Shown here: in pieces, positions 1 through 8,582 of the stretch | How the letters are laid out: every line of letters starts with the position of its first letter | Position numbering within the stretch: the first letter of the stretch is position 1 | Source of the DNA: Streptomyces deccanensis | GTDB lineage: Bacteria > Actinomycetota > Actinomycetes > Streptomycetales > Streptomycetaceae | Direction: 5' to 3' | Length of the DNA stretch: 64,000 nucleotides | Assembly (NCBI RefSeq): GCF_022385335.1 | Contig: NZ_CP092431.1 | Coordinates: 3,038,001-3,102,000, forward strand | Made by a program: the position numbers and the translations under genes | The notes under the pieces: model-generated | The model's database searches: none | Told to the model about the DNA's origin: nothing | Seen by the model: the letters and a program-made list of their open reading frames with translations, nothing else

Positions 1-108
1 GCACAAGCGAATGCCTCCTTCCTACCGCAGCTGTCGCCGCCAAGTGGCCTTGCGGCGGCGGGAGGATTGCCGGAGCGGCGTGGGGGGGGCGAGCGTGAGG
101 TGATCAAC

Positions 109-191
109 GTGTCGCTGCGTCCACGTCTGCCGGTGAGGTCACGGCCCGGACCGCTGAGGTGGCCCGGCTGGCGTTCCCGAAGGGCTGTTTA
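109..191 (+). pseudogene. 5' fragment of an IS1182-type transposase gene, interrupted by IS630
   Basis: From the GTG at 109 the reading VSLRPRLP resembles the amino end of IS1182-family transposases. A one-base frame change near 130 is needed to continue as EVTARTAEVARLAFPKGCL, the conserved segment before the first catalytic region. The reading stops at the TA (190-191) where the IS630 element begins and resumes in the same frame after the element at 1362. The gene is dead three times over: frameshift, insertion and a missing C-terminus. The family assignment is from memory of the N-terminal motif. Confidence 0.6.
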
Positions 192-216
192 CTGATCTCG
201 GCTCGTTAGGGTGATG
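192..216. repeat. left terminal inverted repeat of the IS630 element
   Basis: This 25-bp end starts CTGATCTCGGCTCGT and pairs with 1335-1359 in inverse orientation with four mismatches. TA lies immediately outside. Confidence 0.88.
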
Positions 217-266
217 TTTGCTGAACTTGCCGATGTGGGTGCGGTGTTGTCGGTAGTCCATGGCGT

Positions 267-1345
267 GTGAGATACGCGGATGGGGGCGGGCTGACGCCTG
301 CAGCACGGGGGCGTCGGGAAGCGGTGCGGATACAGGCGGCAGAGCTGTTCGCGCAGCAGGTCAAACCGCCCGAGGTGGCCCGGCAGCTGCGTGTGAGTCT
401 GAAGTCGGCTTACCAGTGGCAGCAGTTGTGGCGGCAAGGCGGTGCCGAGGAGCTGCTTTCGCGAGGGCCGAGCGGGGGCCGGTGTCGCCTGTCGCCACGC
501 TGTCTGGAAAAGCTCGCCAGGTATCTCGAGCAGGGTCCGGCCGCGCACGGCTGGACGGAGGACCAGGTGTGGACCGCGGCGAGGGTGGCCACGCTGATCG
601 GCAGGAAGTTTCACGTCTCCTACAGCGTCTCGGGCGCGACGAGGCTGATGCACCGGCTCGGCTTCAGCCCGCAGGTCCCTGCGCGGCGGGTCGCCGAGCG
701 GGACGAGCAGGCCGTCACCGCGTGGAAGGAGGCGACCTGGGCGGAGGTAAAAGAGTCCGGGCGGCCTGTGGGGGCTACATCTGCTTCGAGGACGAGGCAG
801 GCTTCACCCGCCGACCGCCCAGGGGGCGCACCTGGGGCCGGCGCGGCCACACCCCGCAGGTGACGGTGAGCGGACGACGCTCGGGCCGACTGTCCGTGGC
901 CGGGATGATTGCCATGCGGCCCGGCTCCCGGACCCGGCTGTGCCACCGCCTGCGCACCCACCGAGCGGGCAAAGGCAAACGTCGCAGCATGGGCGAGCGG
1001 GACTTCATCGCGCTGATCGACGGCGTCCACCAGCTCGTCAAGGCGCCCCTCGTGCTGGTGTGGGACCGCCTGAACACCCACGTCTCCCGCGCCATGGGCG
1101 AGCTGATCGCCGAGCGTGAGTGGCTGACGGTATTCCTGCTGCCCGCTTACTCACCCGACCTCAACCCGGTCGAGTGGGTATGGGCGCACGTCAAGCACAG
1201 CCTGGCCAACCTCGCAGTCGTTGCCCTCGACCGGCTCGAAGCACTCGTACGCAACCGGCTCAAGCGCCTTCAGTACCGGTCCGGCATCCTCGACGGCTTC
1301 ATAGCGGGCACCGGCCTGGCCCTCGACGAACCAGCGTCACCCTGA
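267..1345 (+). CDS. IS630-family DDE transposase, split over two frames (-1 shift near 750)
   Basis: The N-terminal part starts at ATG 267 and carries the helix-turn-helix region (VARQLRVSLKSAYQWQQLW) and an RNase-H-like lead-in as far as TWAEVKES near 755. The catalytic part lies in the -1 frame and ends at 1345. It contains FEDEAGF (first Asp), VWDRLNTH (second Asp) and AYSPDLNPVEWVWAHVK (the DDE glutamate). The two readings join at GTA AAA GAG (747-755), where a Lys-tRNA slip on A-AAA would give the -1 frame. Several IS630 elements use two overlapping ORFs, so this may be programmed frameshifting; a simple inactivating one-base change is the alternative. Combined length is about 360 codons, normal for the family. 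DNA binding and cut-and-paste at TA are inferred from the family. Confidence 0.85.
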
Positions 1346-1359
1346 CGAGCCGAAGTCAG
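1335..1359. repeat. right terminal inverted repeat of the IS630 element
   Basis: Inverse complement of 192-216 with four mismatches. It overlaps the transposase stop codon, and TA follows at 1360-1361. Confidence 0.88.
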
Positions 1360-1361
1360 TA

Positions 1362-1547
1362 TGCATGCGGATCCGGGAGGCGCTGGGGCCGCTGTTTGCC
1401 GACCAGGACTTCGTGGTTCTGTTGCCGCGGCGTGGTCAACCTGCATGGCCACCACATCAGTTGGCGCTCGTGTCGGTGCTGCAGACGGCCGCGCCCCCCC
1501 TTCTCGCCTTCACCACCGCCCAGCGATGGGCCGACGCAGGCCCTTGA
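1362..1547 (+). pseudogene. second fragment of the IS1182-type transposase gene, truncated
   Basis: The reading continues the 109-191 fragment in frame once one TA copy is removed, giving KGCL-C-MRIREALGPLFADQDF. The segment RRGQPAWPPHQLALVSVLQ matches the conserved N-terminal region of IS1182-type transposases (usually RRGQPAWSPxRLALVSVLQ). After VSVLQ the similarity ends abruptly near 1485 and none of the catalytic domain follows. This is a dead 5' stub of roughly 75 codons. Confidence 0.65.
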
Positions 1548-1867
1548 TCAAGCAACAACCCAAGCAGCATCAGGTCCCCCCTGACGAGGGGCACTCGGAC
1601 CTCGCTGACAAACACCGGCCCGCACGGCCCCGACGTGTCCGCGCCGCTGGCGTCAGGTGCGGTCTACGCCGAGTCCGCCTCGTCAGCGGTGGTGGGTACG
1701 TCGGCATCGGTGGCACACCTCGCGGCCGGGCCCTCAGCGCTGGCCCCGGTCTCCACCGCCGGGGCCAGGAAGACGGCGCACACGACGCAGGACTCCCCCG
1801 CGGCCGAAAGCGCGAGAGGAAAACCGAGCGAGACACCCAGTCCCCACAGCAGTACGGCGGTTCCGGC
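1548..1867. other. gene-free stretch after the transposase stub
   Basis: No reading frame here shows a recognisable protein family or ribosome-binding site. The long frames that cross it are by-products of high G+C. It lies between a truncated transposase and a decayed P450 and probably consists of decaying coding DNA. Confidence 0.5.
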
Positions 1868-2093
1868 CAGTTCGACTACAACCGACCGCCGGACGCGAGC
1901 CGGAACCTGACGTTCGGCTTCGGTACCCACGCGGGTGCCGGACAGTGCTGGCACGGGCCGGGACCAGCGCGATCCTCGGCCTCTTCGCCGAGCGGTACTC
2001 CTCGGTCGAACGCGCCGGCGATCCGCTCGAGGTCCGCACCGACCGACTGGTCGCCTTCGACAAGCTGCCCGTCCGGCTCTCCTGCGCCTCACC
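1868..2093 (+). pseudogene. decayed cytochrome P450, C-terminal relic
   Basis: Frame 1868-1945 reads QFDYNRPPDASRNLTFGFG, then THAGAGQ, which corresponds to the haem-binding loop of P450s (FGxGxHxCxG). The haem cysteine position is replaced by Gly. A one-base slip at about 1945 is then needed to continue as VLARAGTSAILGLFAERYS and, further on, RTDRLVAFDKLPVRL, resembling the last strand of P450s (LPVRL). The loss of the cysteine, the frameshift and the absence of any N-terminal two thirds mark it as a relic. The assignment rests on motif shape only. Confidence 0.55.
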
Positions 2094-2179
2094 GTCCACC
2101 CCGCGGATCTTGGACGACATGTCGCATGCCCGACCCGGCGGGTACCGGGCAACCATCCTTCCGCCGGGTAACCGCAATG

Positions 2180-3235
<1,056 letters not shown>

Positions 3236-3260
3236 CTAGACATCGACCCGCCACTTTTCC

Positions 3261-3279
3261 AAACCAAACGGTTCGGTCC
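3261..3279. promoter_or_regulatory. palindromic operator 2 between aldo/keto reductase and tetR
   Basis: AAACCAAACGGTTCGGTCC shares the AAACC and GGTTCGGT halves with operator 1, 48 bp away. It sits 15 bp before the tetR start, consistent with autorepression. Confidence 0.7.
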
Positions 3280-3293
3280 CTTATCCTGGCCGT

Positions 3294-3929
3294 ATGCCGC
3301 GCTCGACCACGACCGACCCGACCTCCGAGCCCGCCGCTCCCGAAGGTGCCGACTCCACCCGCGAGCGGATCGTCGCCGCCGCCACGGACGAGTTCGCCCG
3401 TCACGGAATCGCCGGCGCCCGGGTGGACCGCATCGCCAAGCAGGCCAGGACCAGCAAGGAGCGCGTCTATGCGTACTTCCGCGGCAAGGAGGTGCTCTAC
3501 GCCCATGTCTTCCTGCTTGAACTGGCCCGGGTAGCGGAGGCCACCCCCATGGACCCGGCCGACCTGCCGGGTTACGCGGGCCGGCTCTACGACCACTTCA
3601 CCATCGCCCGCCCGGACCACCACCGGCTGATCACCTGGGGGCGCCTCGAACTCGCCGGCACCACCGCTCAGTCCTGCGCCGACACGGTTCGGAACACCCT
3701 CGCCGGCAAGATCGACCAGTTGCGCGAGGCACAGCGGGCGGGTCAGCTCGATCCGGCCTGGGACCCGGTCGACGTCCTCGCCCTGGTCAACCAGATCGCC
3801 ACCACGTGGGCGGCACAGACCGAGATCGGCGCGATAGCGGCGGAACAGGCCACGGACCCGTCCCTCGCCGCGCGCCGCGCCGCCGTGGTCGCCGCCGTCG
3901 AACGTCTCTTCCCCCGCATGACGCGGTGA
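3294..3929 (+). CDS. TetR family transcriptional regulator
   Basis: A 211-residue one-domain repressor. The N-terminal helix-turn-helix is clear at residues about 18-65: RERIVAAATDEFARHGIAG, then ARVDRIAKQARTSKERVYAYFRGKEVLYAHVF, matching the TetR pattern that ends in YxYFxxKExL. The remaining helices form the ligand-binding and dimer domain, which gives no ligand clue. It is divergent from the aldo/keto reductase with two palindromes in the 122 bp between starts, so it most likely represses both genes and releases on a small inducer. The ATG at 3294 is the natural start because the N-terminal tail before the HTH is already about 20 residues. Confidence 0.9.
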   Translation: MPRSTTTDPTSEPAAPEGADSTRERIVAAATDEFARHGIAGARVDRIAKQARTSKERVYAYFRGKEVLYAHVFLLELARVAEATPMDPADLPGYAGRLYDHFTIARPDHHRLITWGRLELAGTTAQSCADTVRNTLAGKIDQLREAQRAGQLDPAWDPVDVLALVNQIATTWAAQTEIGAIAAEQATDPSLAARRAAVVAAVERLFPRMTR

Positions 3930-4105
3930 GCCGATCTGGCCCGTGTCCGCGTCCACGACGGCGGGCGATCAGCGACGACAACCGCACGCGTATGCCAAGG
4001 CCTCGCGAGAGCGCCACGGCGGGTCCCCACGCCGTTGAAGGCAGCGGCGCGGCGACCGCCGTGGCCGCTTCCGTACTGTCCGGACAAGGGACGAGCGGGC
4101 CGAGG

Positions 4106-4315
4106 TCAACCCACGGTGCACCACTTCGGCGCGGAAGAGCCCGCCGCTTCGAACGGCCGCTCCCAGAACAGCGGGGTGTCCTCGACAGCGGCGGGGAACC
4201 GGAGCCGTTTCACCGGGCGGCCGTCACCGCCGACGTGGACGCGGTCCTCGTACGGCTCGTCGAGGGGCAGCCGGATCTCCGGTTCCTCGGCGACCTGGCC
4301 GACGCCGATCAGCAT
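4106..4315 (-). pseudogene. short hypothetical reading, possibly the end of a decayed gene
   Basis: The 69-codon reading has a natural-looking composition (acidic and hydrophobic alternation, for example EEPEIRLPLDEPYEDRVHV and RLRFPAAVEDTPLFWERP), unlike the Arg/Pro-rich shadow frames nearby. I do not recognise a family. It has no strong ribosome site, and a plausible upstream continuation exists in another frame (4316-4475, ATRYQIAVAAIRGLTHR), suggesting a frameshifted remnant rather than a working small gene. Confidence 0.3.
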
Positions 4316-4648
4316 CGCGGCGGTTCGGGCGAGTGAGAGGTCGGGAGACCGAGCCGCCGCCCGTTGTCACTCGGTGCGTCAGTCCCCGGATCGCCGCTAC
4401 AGCGATCTGGTATCGGGTGGCGAAGTCGAGTGCCTCGTTTGTTGCCCTGATCGCGGACGGGCTCGCTGGTGGCACCTTCCTGAGGCGAAGACGGGTTACT
4501 GATCAGGCGGCGGTGGATCAGTGGCGGCCACTGTCAGCCCACGTCCTAGGTCATGGTGATTGCAAAAACCGTGGGCACAGTCCAAGAGCGTCACCTCACG
4601 CCCCATCGACTCGGACCAGGTCAGAGCCGTCCTACGCCCCTCTGCCCC

Positions 4649-4699
4649 AGGGACTTTTCAGGGACTTTCAGCGCTGTCCGAGGGACTTGCGAGGGACTT
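4649..4699. repeat. four direct copies of AGGGACTT
   Basis: AGGGACTT occurs at 4649, 4660, 4681 and 4692, with spacings of 11, 21 and 11 bp, just beyond the end of RNase P RNA. The 10-11 bp periodicity places the copies on one DNA face. Function unknown. Confidence 0.6.
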
Positions 4700-4735
4700 T
4701 CCGCCGCCTGACGCGGCAAGCCCCCGAAAGACCGG

Positions 4736-4767
4736 AAAGGGCCTCCGTCGCAGATCAGAGGCCCTTT
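4736..4767 (-). terminator. hairpin downstream of RNase P RNA
   Basis: AAAGGGCCTC (4736-4745) and GAGGCCCTTT (4758-4767) form a perfect 10-bp stem with a 12-base loop, beginning 22 bp past the 3' end of rnpB. It has no long U-run, as is usual for Streptomyces terminators. Confidence 0.7.
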
Positions 4768-4788
4768 CCCAGGCAAACCGCAGGTGGC

Positions 4789-5211
4789 GGCAGACGAGTC
4801 GGGCTGTACGCCGGGTTCTGTCGCCCGGCTGCCTCGCGGCGGCCGGGGAGACGGCCATCCATCTAGGGCCGGCGTTGCCGCCGGCCTCGTGCGGTCTACC
4901 CGCGGACTCGGGCGGGCAGCCCTCGAACGTCCGCGCAGGGTCGCTTTTTACGGCGGCCCCTCTTGACCTTGCTCCGGGTGGGGTTTACCTAGCTGCCCAG
5001 GTCACCCTGGGCACTGGTGGTCTCTTACACCACCGTTTCACCCTTACCGAGGTCCGTACGGATACGGTCCCCGGCGGTTTGTTTTCTGTGGCACTGTCCC
5101 GCGGGTCACCCCGGGTGGCCGTTAGCCACCACCCTGCCCTGTGGAGCCCGGACGTTCCTCGGGAAGCCCCCTAGGGGGACTCCACGCGGCCGTCCGCCCG
5201 GCTCGTCTGCC
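4789..5211 (-). ncRNA. rnpB: RNase P RNA (bacterial type A)
   Basis: The catalytic RNA of ribonuclease P, which cuts 5' leaders from pre-tRNAs. On the minus strand the ends pair as helix P1: CAGACGAGCCGGGC at the 5' end with GCCCGACTCGTCTG at the 3' end. The conserved blocks are visible in order: GAGGAACGTCCGGGCTCCAC, then ACAGAAAACAAACCGCC in the middle of the molecule, and the 3' part ending in a GACAGAACCCGGCGTACAGC-type stretch. The length of about 420 nt is right for a type A RNA. The 5' end overlaps the last 41 bp of the EamA transporter gene, so its promoter must lie within that gene. A hairpin follows at 4736-4767. Open frames across this region are shadows. Confidence 0.95.
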
Positions 5212-6112
5212 GTGTGGACCATGCTACCCGGCGAGAGCGAGGGGTCGGTCCCGTCGATGCCGTCGACGCCGTTGCCAGGAACGAGCCCGCCAGGATCAAG
5301 GCGAAGGAGACCGCGATCGCGGGGGTGAGGCGCTCGTCCAGGAACAGGGCTCCCGCTGCCACCGCCACCGCCGGGTTGACGTACGTGAAGACCGTCGCGC
5401 GGGTCGGGCCCACCTCTCGGATCAGTTCCAGGAAGGCCACGAAGGCCAACGCCGTGCAGATCACTCCCAGGGCCGCCAGGGAGATCAGGGCCTCGGTCGA
5501 CGGGAGGGTGGACGGACGGGTCAGGGCCGCCGCGGGGGCGTAGACCAAGGCCGCCAGGAGTAGTACCGGGGCTATCAGCTGGAGCGTCGGGACCTGCTTC
5601 AGGTGGCGGGCCATGATCAACGGAGCGGTCGCGTAGCCGATCACCGTGATCAGGACCTCCGTGAGGGAGAGGATGTTGCCGCCGGTGAGGTGCGGGATCG
5701 TGAGGACCGCCACGCCTCCCAGGCCCAGGGCCAGGCCTGTCATGCGGCGGGCTCCCAGGCGTTCCGCGTCGCCGAAGTAGCGGGCCAGAAGCACGCTCAC
5801 GATCGGGACGCCGGCGATCAGCAGGCCCGCCGTGGAGCTGGAGAGGTGGCGTTCCGCGTCGGTCAGGGTCCACCAGGGGCCGATGACCTCGATCACGGCG
5901 AACGCGAGCATCGGGCGCCAGTGCTGTCGGACCACGCGGGTCAGGTTCCCCTGCCGGATCGCGAAAGGGAGCAGGAGCGCCGCGCCCAGGGCACAGCGTA
6001 CGAAGACGACCATGGACGGGGAGACCTCGTCCACCGCCACTTTGATCATCAGATAGGGGATGCCCCAGAGGACTCCCATCAGGGAGAAGAGGAACCAGCC
6101 GCGTGCAGTCAT
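5171..6112 (-). CDS. EamA/DMT superfamily transporter (RhaT-like)
   Basis: A 313-residue membrane protein with about ten hydrophobic segments and the two-fold EamA layout. The first half runs from FLFSLMGVLWGIPYLMIKVA through GLLIAGVPIVSVLLARYFG, and the second half includes ALGVICTALAFVAFLELI and FTYVNPAVAVAAGALFLDE. The motif around VNPAVAVAAGxxFLxE is typical of drug/metabolite exporters of this family. The substrate cannot be inferred. The start is 19 bp after the AraC-type gene's stop, so the two are likely co-transcribed, and AraC-EamA pairs are common. The hydrophilic C-terminal tail and stop codon lie inside the 5' part of rnpB. Confidence 0.88.
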   Translation of the reverse strand: MTARGWFLFSLMGVLWGIPYLMIKVAVDEVSPSMVVFVRCALGAALLLPFAIRQGNLTRVVRQHWRPMLAFAVIEVIGPWWTLTDAERHLSSSTAGLLIAGVPIVSVLLARYFGDAERLGARRMTGLALGLGGVAVLTIPHLTGGNILSLTEVLITVIGYATAPLIMARHLKQVPTLQLIAPVLLLAALVYAPAAALTRPSTLPSTEALISLAALGVICTALAFVAFLELIREVGPTRATVFTYVNPAVAVAAGALFLDERLTPAIAVSFALILAGSFLATASTASTGPTPRSRRVAWSTRQTSRADGRVESP

Positions 6113-6131
6113 GGGGTGAGTGTCGGATGGA

Positions 6132-6956
6132 TCAGCGGCGTGGGTCTTGAACGCTGTTGCGGTACGCCGCCGGAGTCACCCCCAGCACCTTCCTGAACCA
6201 GCGCGTCATGTGCGCCTGGTCCGCGAAGCCCACCTGGCCCGCCACGTCCGCCGGGCGGGCGCCCGCCTCCAGCAAGCCCCGGGCCCGGCTCACCCGGTGC
6301 TGGGCCAGCCATGCGTACGGGGGCATGCCCATCGTCGTACGGAAGGCTCGCAGGAGCTGGTAGCGGGAGAGGCCCAGGTCCGTGGCCAGGTCAGCGAGGG
6401 AGGGTGGGGAGAGGAGTTCGTCCGCCAGGCGGTCGCGTACGGCGAGGGCGATCGAGTCGGCGCCGGGGATTCTGTCGGAGGTGAGGAACGAGGTCGAGTG
6501 CCGGCGGGCCAGGGCCGTGAGCAGCCAGGGGAGGCGGGACTCGGATTCCAGCGGGTCGGGGCAGGTGCTCAGGTCGGTGTGGGCGGTGCGCAGGGCGGCG
6601 GCGAGTTCGGGGTCGTGGACGACGGGGTCGCGGAAGTGCGGGGTGCCGCCGAGGATGCCGTCGGTGAGGAGGGCGGGGGCCGGGTAGAGGGCGCGGTAGG
6701 CGTAAGAGCCGAAGGCCGACTCGCCGGTGTGGACCTCGCCGGGCGCCAGGACGACGATCGAGCCCTCCCCCACGGTGAGGGCGCCGCCCCGGTAGTCGAT
6801 GCACGAGGCGCCCTGGACACAGATGCCGATGCTGAATTCCTCGTGGGTGTGCGGGGCGTAGCGGTGGCGGTCGAAGCGCGCGGTGAGGAGGTCCAGGGGG
6901 TGGTCTGGGCGGCCGAGGGTGGTGCGGGTCCAGCGGGTCTCGCCGTGTGTGCTCAC
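6132..6956 (-). CDS. AraC family transcriptional regulator
   Basis: A 274-residue regulator with an N-terminal cupin sensor domain (PHTHEEFSIGICVQGASCIDY, residues about 37-57, with histidines of the cupin fold) and a C-terminal pair of helix-turn-helices (SLADLATDLGLSRYQLLRAF and ARPADVAGQVGFADQAHMTR, ending WFRKVLGVTPAAYRNS). This is the AraC_binding + HTH_18 architecture. Translation probably starts at the GTG at 6956. It is immediately upstream of the EamA transporter on the same strand and probably controls it in response to a small ligand. The ligand is unknown. Confidence 0.9.
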   Translation of the reverse strand: MSTHGETRWTRTTLGRPDHPLDLLTARFDRHRYAPHTHEEFSIGICVQGASCIDYRGGALTVGEGSIVVLAPGEVHTGESAFGSYAYRALYPAPALLTDGILGGTPHFRDPVVHDPELAAALRTAHTDLSTCPDPLESESRLPWLLTALARRHSTSFLTSDRIPGADSIALAVRDRLADELLSPPSLADLATDLGLSRYQLLRAFRTTMGMPPYAWLAQHRVSRARGLLEAGARPADVAGQVGFADQAHMTRWFRKVLGVTPAAYRNSVQDPRR

Positions 6957-7041
6957 CGCTGCCGCCCCCCGCTCCGCTTCGCCCCTGCACCACTTCGCCC
7001 TCGTCGGTCTTCAGGCTACGCCCGGCCGGGGCGGGATCGGG

Positions 7042-7620
7042 TCAGAGAAAGTCGGAGGTCTCCAGGTCGAAGGCGAAGGGTTCGGGGAGGGAGAGCGGTT
7101 TGCCGAAGGGGACGGTGCGGCGTTCGCGGTAGTCGTCGTCTCGGGGGTCGCTGAGGAGTGTCGCCTCGGAAGAGTCCCGGTCGATGAGCAGGTAGAGGGG
7201 GACACCACCGCGGGCATAGCAGCGGCGTTTCACCTCACGGTCGGCCTTCGGCCTGGTGGAGGTCACCTCCAGCACCATGGAGACACCCTGGCAGGGCATC
7301 CAGGGGTCCGCGCCACGGTAGAGCCGCAGGGAGCGGGGCGCGAACGTACCGTCCGGGATCACGTGATCCTTCGGACAGCCTTCGGCCCTCCCCAGTTTCA
7401 GGCCTTTGTTCCCGGAGAACTGCATGTCTGTCCGGGACCGCCTGTACACCTGCTGCACGATCAGCTCGATGTAGTCCTCGTGGTCCCCGTCCGGCGGCGG
7501 TGTCACAACGATCTCCCCCTCGATCAGCTCCGCCCGGAATCCCTCCGGGGTGTCCAGGGCGAGAAAGCCCTCCAGCAGGACGTCTTCCTGCGAGAGCGGC
7601 TCGTGGGCCATGGCAGTCAT
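7042..7620 (-). CDS. Uma2 family (DUF820) endonuclease-like protein
   Basis: A 192-residue protein of the Uma2 / DUF820 family, which has a PD-(D/E)XK nuclease fold. Features are the N-terminal RAELIEGEIVVTPPPDGDHE, the Asp in VIPDGTFAP, and SMVLEVTSTRPKADREVKRR, where the E-x-T-S-x5-D-x3-K arrangement gives the acidic/lysine core. The C-terminal part YLLIDRDSSEATLLSDP is typical. The ATG at 7620 is preceded by AAGGAGG at good spacing, so the longer in-frame reading to 7713 is rejected. These genes occur in many scattered copies in actinobacteria and cyanobacteria and their role is unsettled. It is divergent from the MerR gene. Confidence 0.85.
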   Translation of the reverse strand: MTAMAHEPLSQEDVLLEGFLALDTPEGFRAELIEGEIVVTPPPDGDHEDYIELIVQQVYRRSRTDMQFSGNKGLKLGRAEGCPKDHVIPDGTFAPRSLRLYRGADPWMPCQGVSMVLEVTSTRPKADREVKRRCYARGGVPLYLLIDRDSSEATLLSDPRDDDYRERRTVPFGKPLSLPEPFAFDLETSDFL

Positions 7621-7759
7621 GTCACGCCCCTCCTTCTTCGGTCGCTCGCCAGACTGGGACATCGGCTGATCACCTGACCCTGAGATCGGGAACCGTTCCC
7701 TCGATCGTGGCACATGACCCCGGTCACCGTCAGTCGCGGCTCGTCACCGGATCCGTCGC

Positions 7760-7796
7760 TTGACCTTGCCGCAGCGTCAACGTTTCTACTGGGCGT
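7760..7796 (+). promoter_or_regulatory. MerR-type promoter with palindrome between -35 and -10
   Basis: TTGACC (7760-7765) is followed by an inverted pair TTGAC...GTCAA enclosing the spacer, then a TACT-containing -10-like region, with the merR ATG only a few bases further. This fits the long-spacer promoters that MerR proteins twist open, and suggests a leaderless or very short-leader transcript. Confidence 0.6.
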
Positions 7797-8582
7797 ATGC
7801 GGATCGGAGAACTCGCCGCGGCGGTCGGGGTCACCCCGCGTGCCGTGCGGCACTACCACCATCTCGGGCTGTTGCCGGAGCCGGAGCGGCGGGCCAACGG
7901 GTATCGGGACTACACGTTGCGGCACATGGTCGTGCTCGCGCGGATCCGGCGGCTGACGGAACTGGGGCTCGGGCTGGCCGAGGTGCGGGACGTGCTCGCG
8001 GACGACGCCGGGCGTGAACTCGTCGAGGTGCTGGGCGAGTTGGACGAGGATCTGGCACGGCAGGAGGACGAGATCCGGGAGCGGCGGGGGCGGTTGCGTG
8101 TCCTGATGGAGGAGGCGCGTGCCGGGCGGCTGCCGGCCGAGGGGCCCGTCTCACCCGAACTCGCCGCCCTCTTCGGCAAGTTCGGGCCCGCGCCGCACTC
8201 TCCGATGGCCGCCAAGGACCGTGAGGTGTTCGCCCTCCTGGAGACCACCGCAACGCCCGAGGCGCGGGCGGAGATGCTCGCGGGACTGGAGAACATGATG
8301 TCGGTCCCGGGTGCGGTGGAGCGGGCGCACGAGGCGTACGCGCTGCTCGACGCCCTCGCCGACGCCGCGCCCGACGATCCCCGGGTGGCCGAGGCCGCCC
8401 GCGTACTGGCCGACCTCATCCCGCCGGAGATGGTCCCGCACGGCACCGGCATCGACCTCGACGACAGCGGGGGCGACGGCGGCACCGGCAGCTTCCTGCG
8501 CGCCTTCTACGCCGACTTCGCACCGGCCCAGGCGGAGGCCATCCGCCGCACGCTCCGGATACTGCGGGAGGACCGTCCGTGA
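7797..8582 (+). CDS. MerR family transcriptional regulator
   Basis: 261 residues. The N-terminal winged helix is typical: MRIGELAAAVGVTPRAVRHY, then HHLGLLPEPERRANGYRDY (residues 1-40), followed by a second helix pair MVVLARIRRLTELGLGLAEVRDVL and a coiled-coil dimer helix with E/R-rich spacing (DLARQEDEIRERRGRLRVLM). The C-terminal 150 residues are helical and resemble the ligand-binding halves of MerR proteins of the TipAS-like or uncharacterised type; no cysteine metal site is present, so metal sensing is unlikely. It overlaps the next gene by a few bases (GTGA junction), so the pair is one operon. Its promoter bears a MerR-type palindrome, indicating autoregulation. Confidence 0.9.
   Translation: MRIGELAAAVGVTPRAVRHYHHLGLLPEPERRANGYRDYTLRHMVVLARIRRLTELGLGLAEVRDVLADDAGRELVEVLGELDEDLARQEDEIRERRGRLRVLMEEARAGRLPAEGPVSPELAALFGKFGPAPHSPMAAKDREVFALLETTATPEARAEMLAGLENMMSVPGAVERAHEAYALLDALADAAPDDPRVAEAARVLADLIPPEMVPHGTGIDLDDSGGDGGTGSFLRAFYADFAPAQAEAIRRTLRILREDRP

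Larger units (their letters stand above)
192..1359 (+). mobile_element. IS630-family insertion sequence, complete, with TA target duplication
   Basis: A 1,168 bp element is bounded by imperfect 25-bp inverted repeats (192-216 and 1335-1359, 21 of 25 matching; both begin CTGA when read inward). It is flanked by TA at 190-191 and 1360-1361, the target duplication expected of IS630/Tc1-type transposition. The only gene inside is the transposase in two frames, and its stop codon lies in the right repeat. The intact ends and short TA duplication suggest a fairly recent insertion. Confidence 0.9.
3930..4735. other. 806-bp stretch between tetR and rnpB with relics and short repeats
   Basis: No convincing full gene. 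It holds a possible small minus-strand relic (4106-4315), a run of four AGGGACTT repeats (4649-4699), and at its right end the hairpin that ends RNase P RNA. The remaining frames have no recognisable family. Confidence 0.5.

Noticed and set aside
4560..5174. A 204-codon plus-strand frame over the RNase P RNA
   Set aside because: The RNA structure and conserved blocks on the minus strand explain this region; the frame has no ribosome site and no family.
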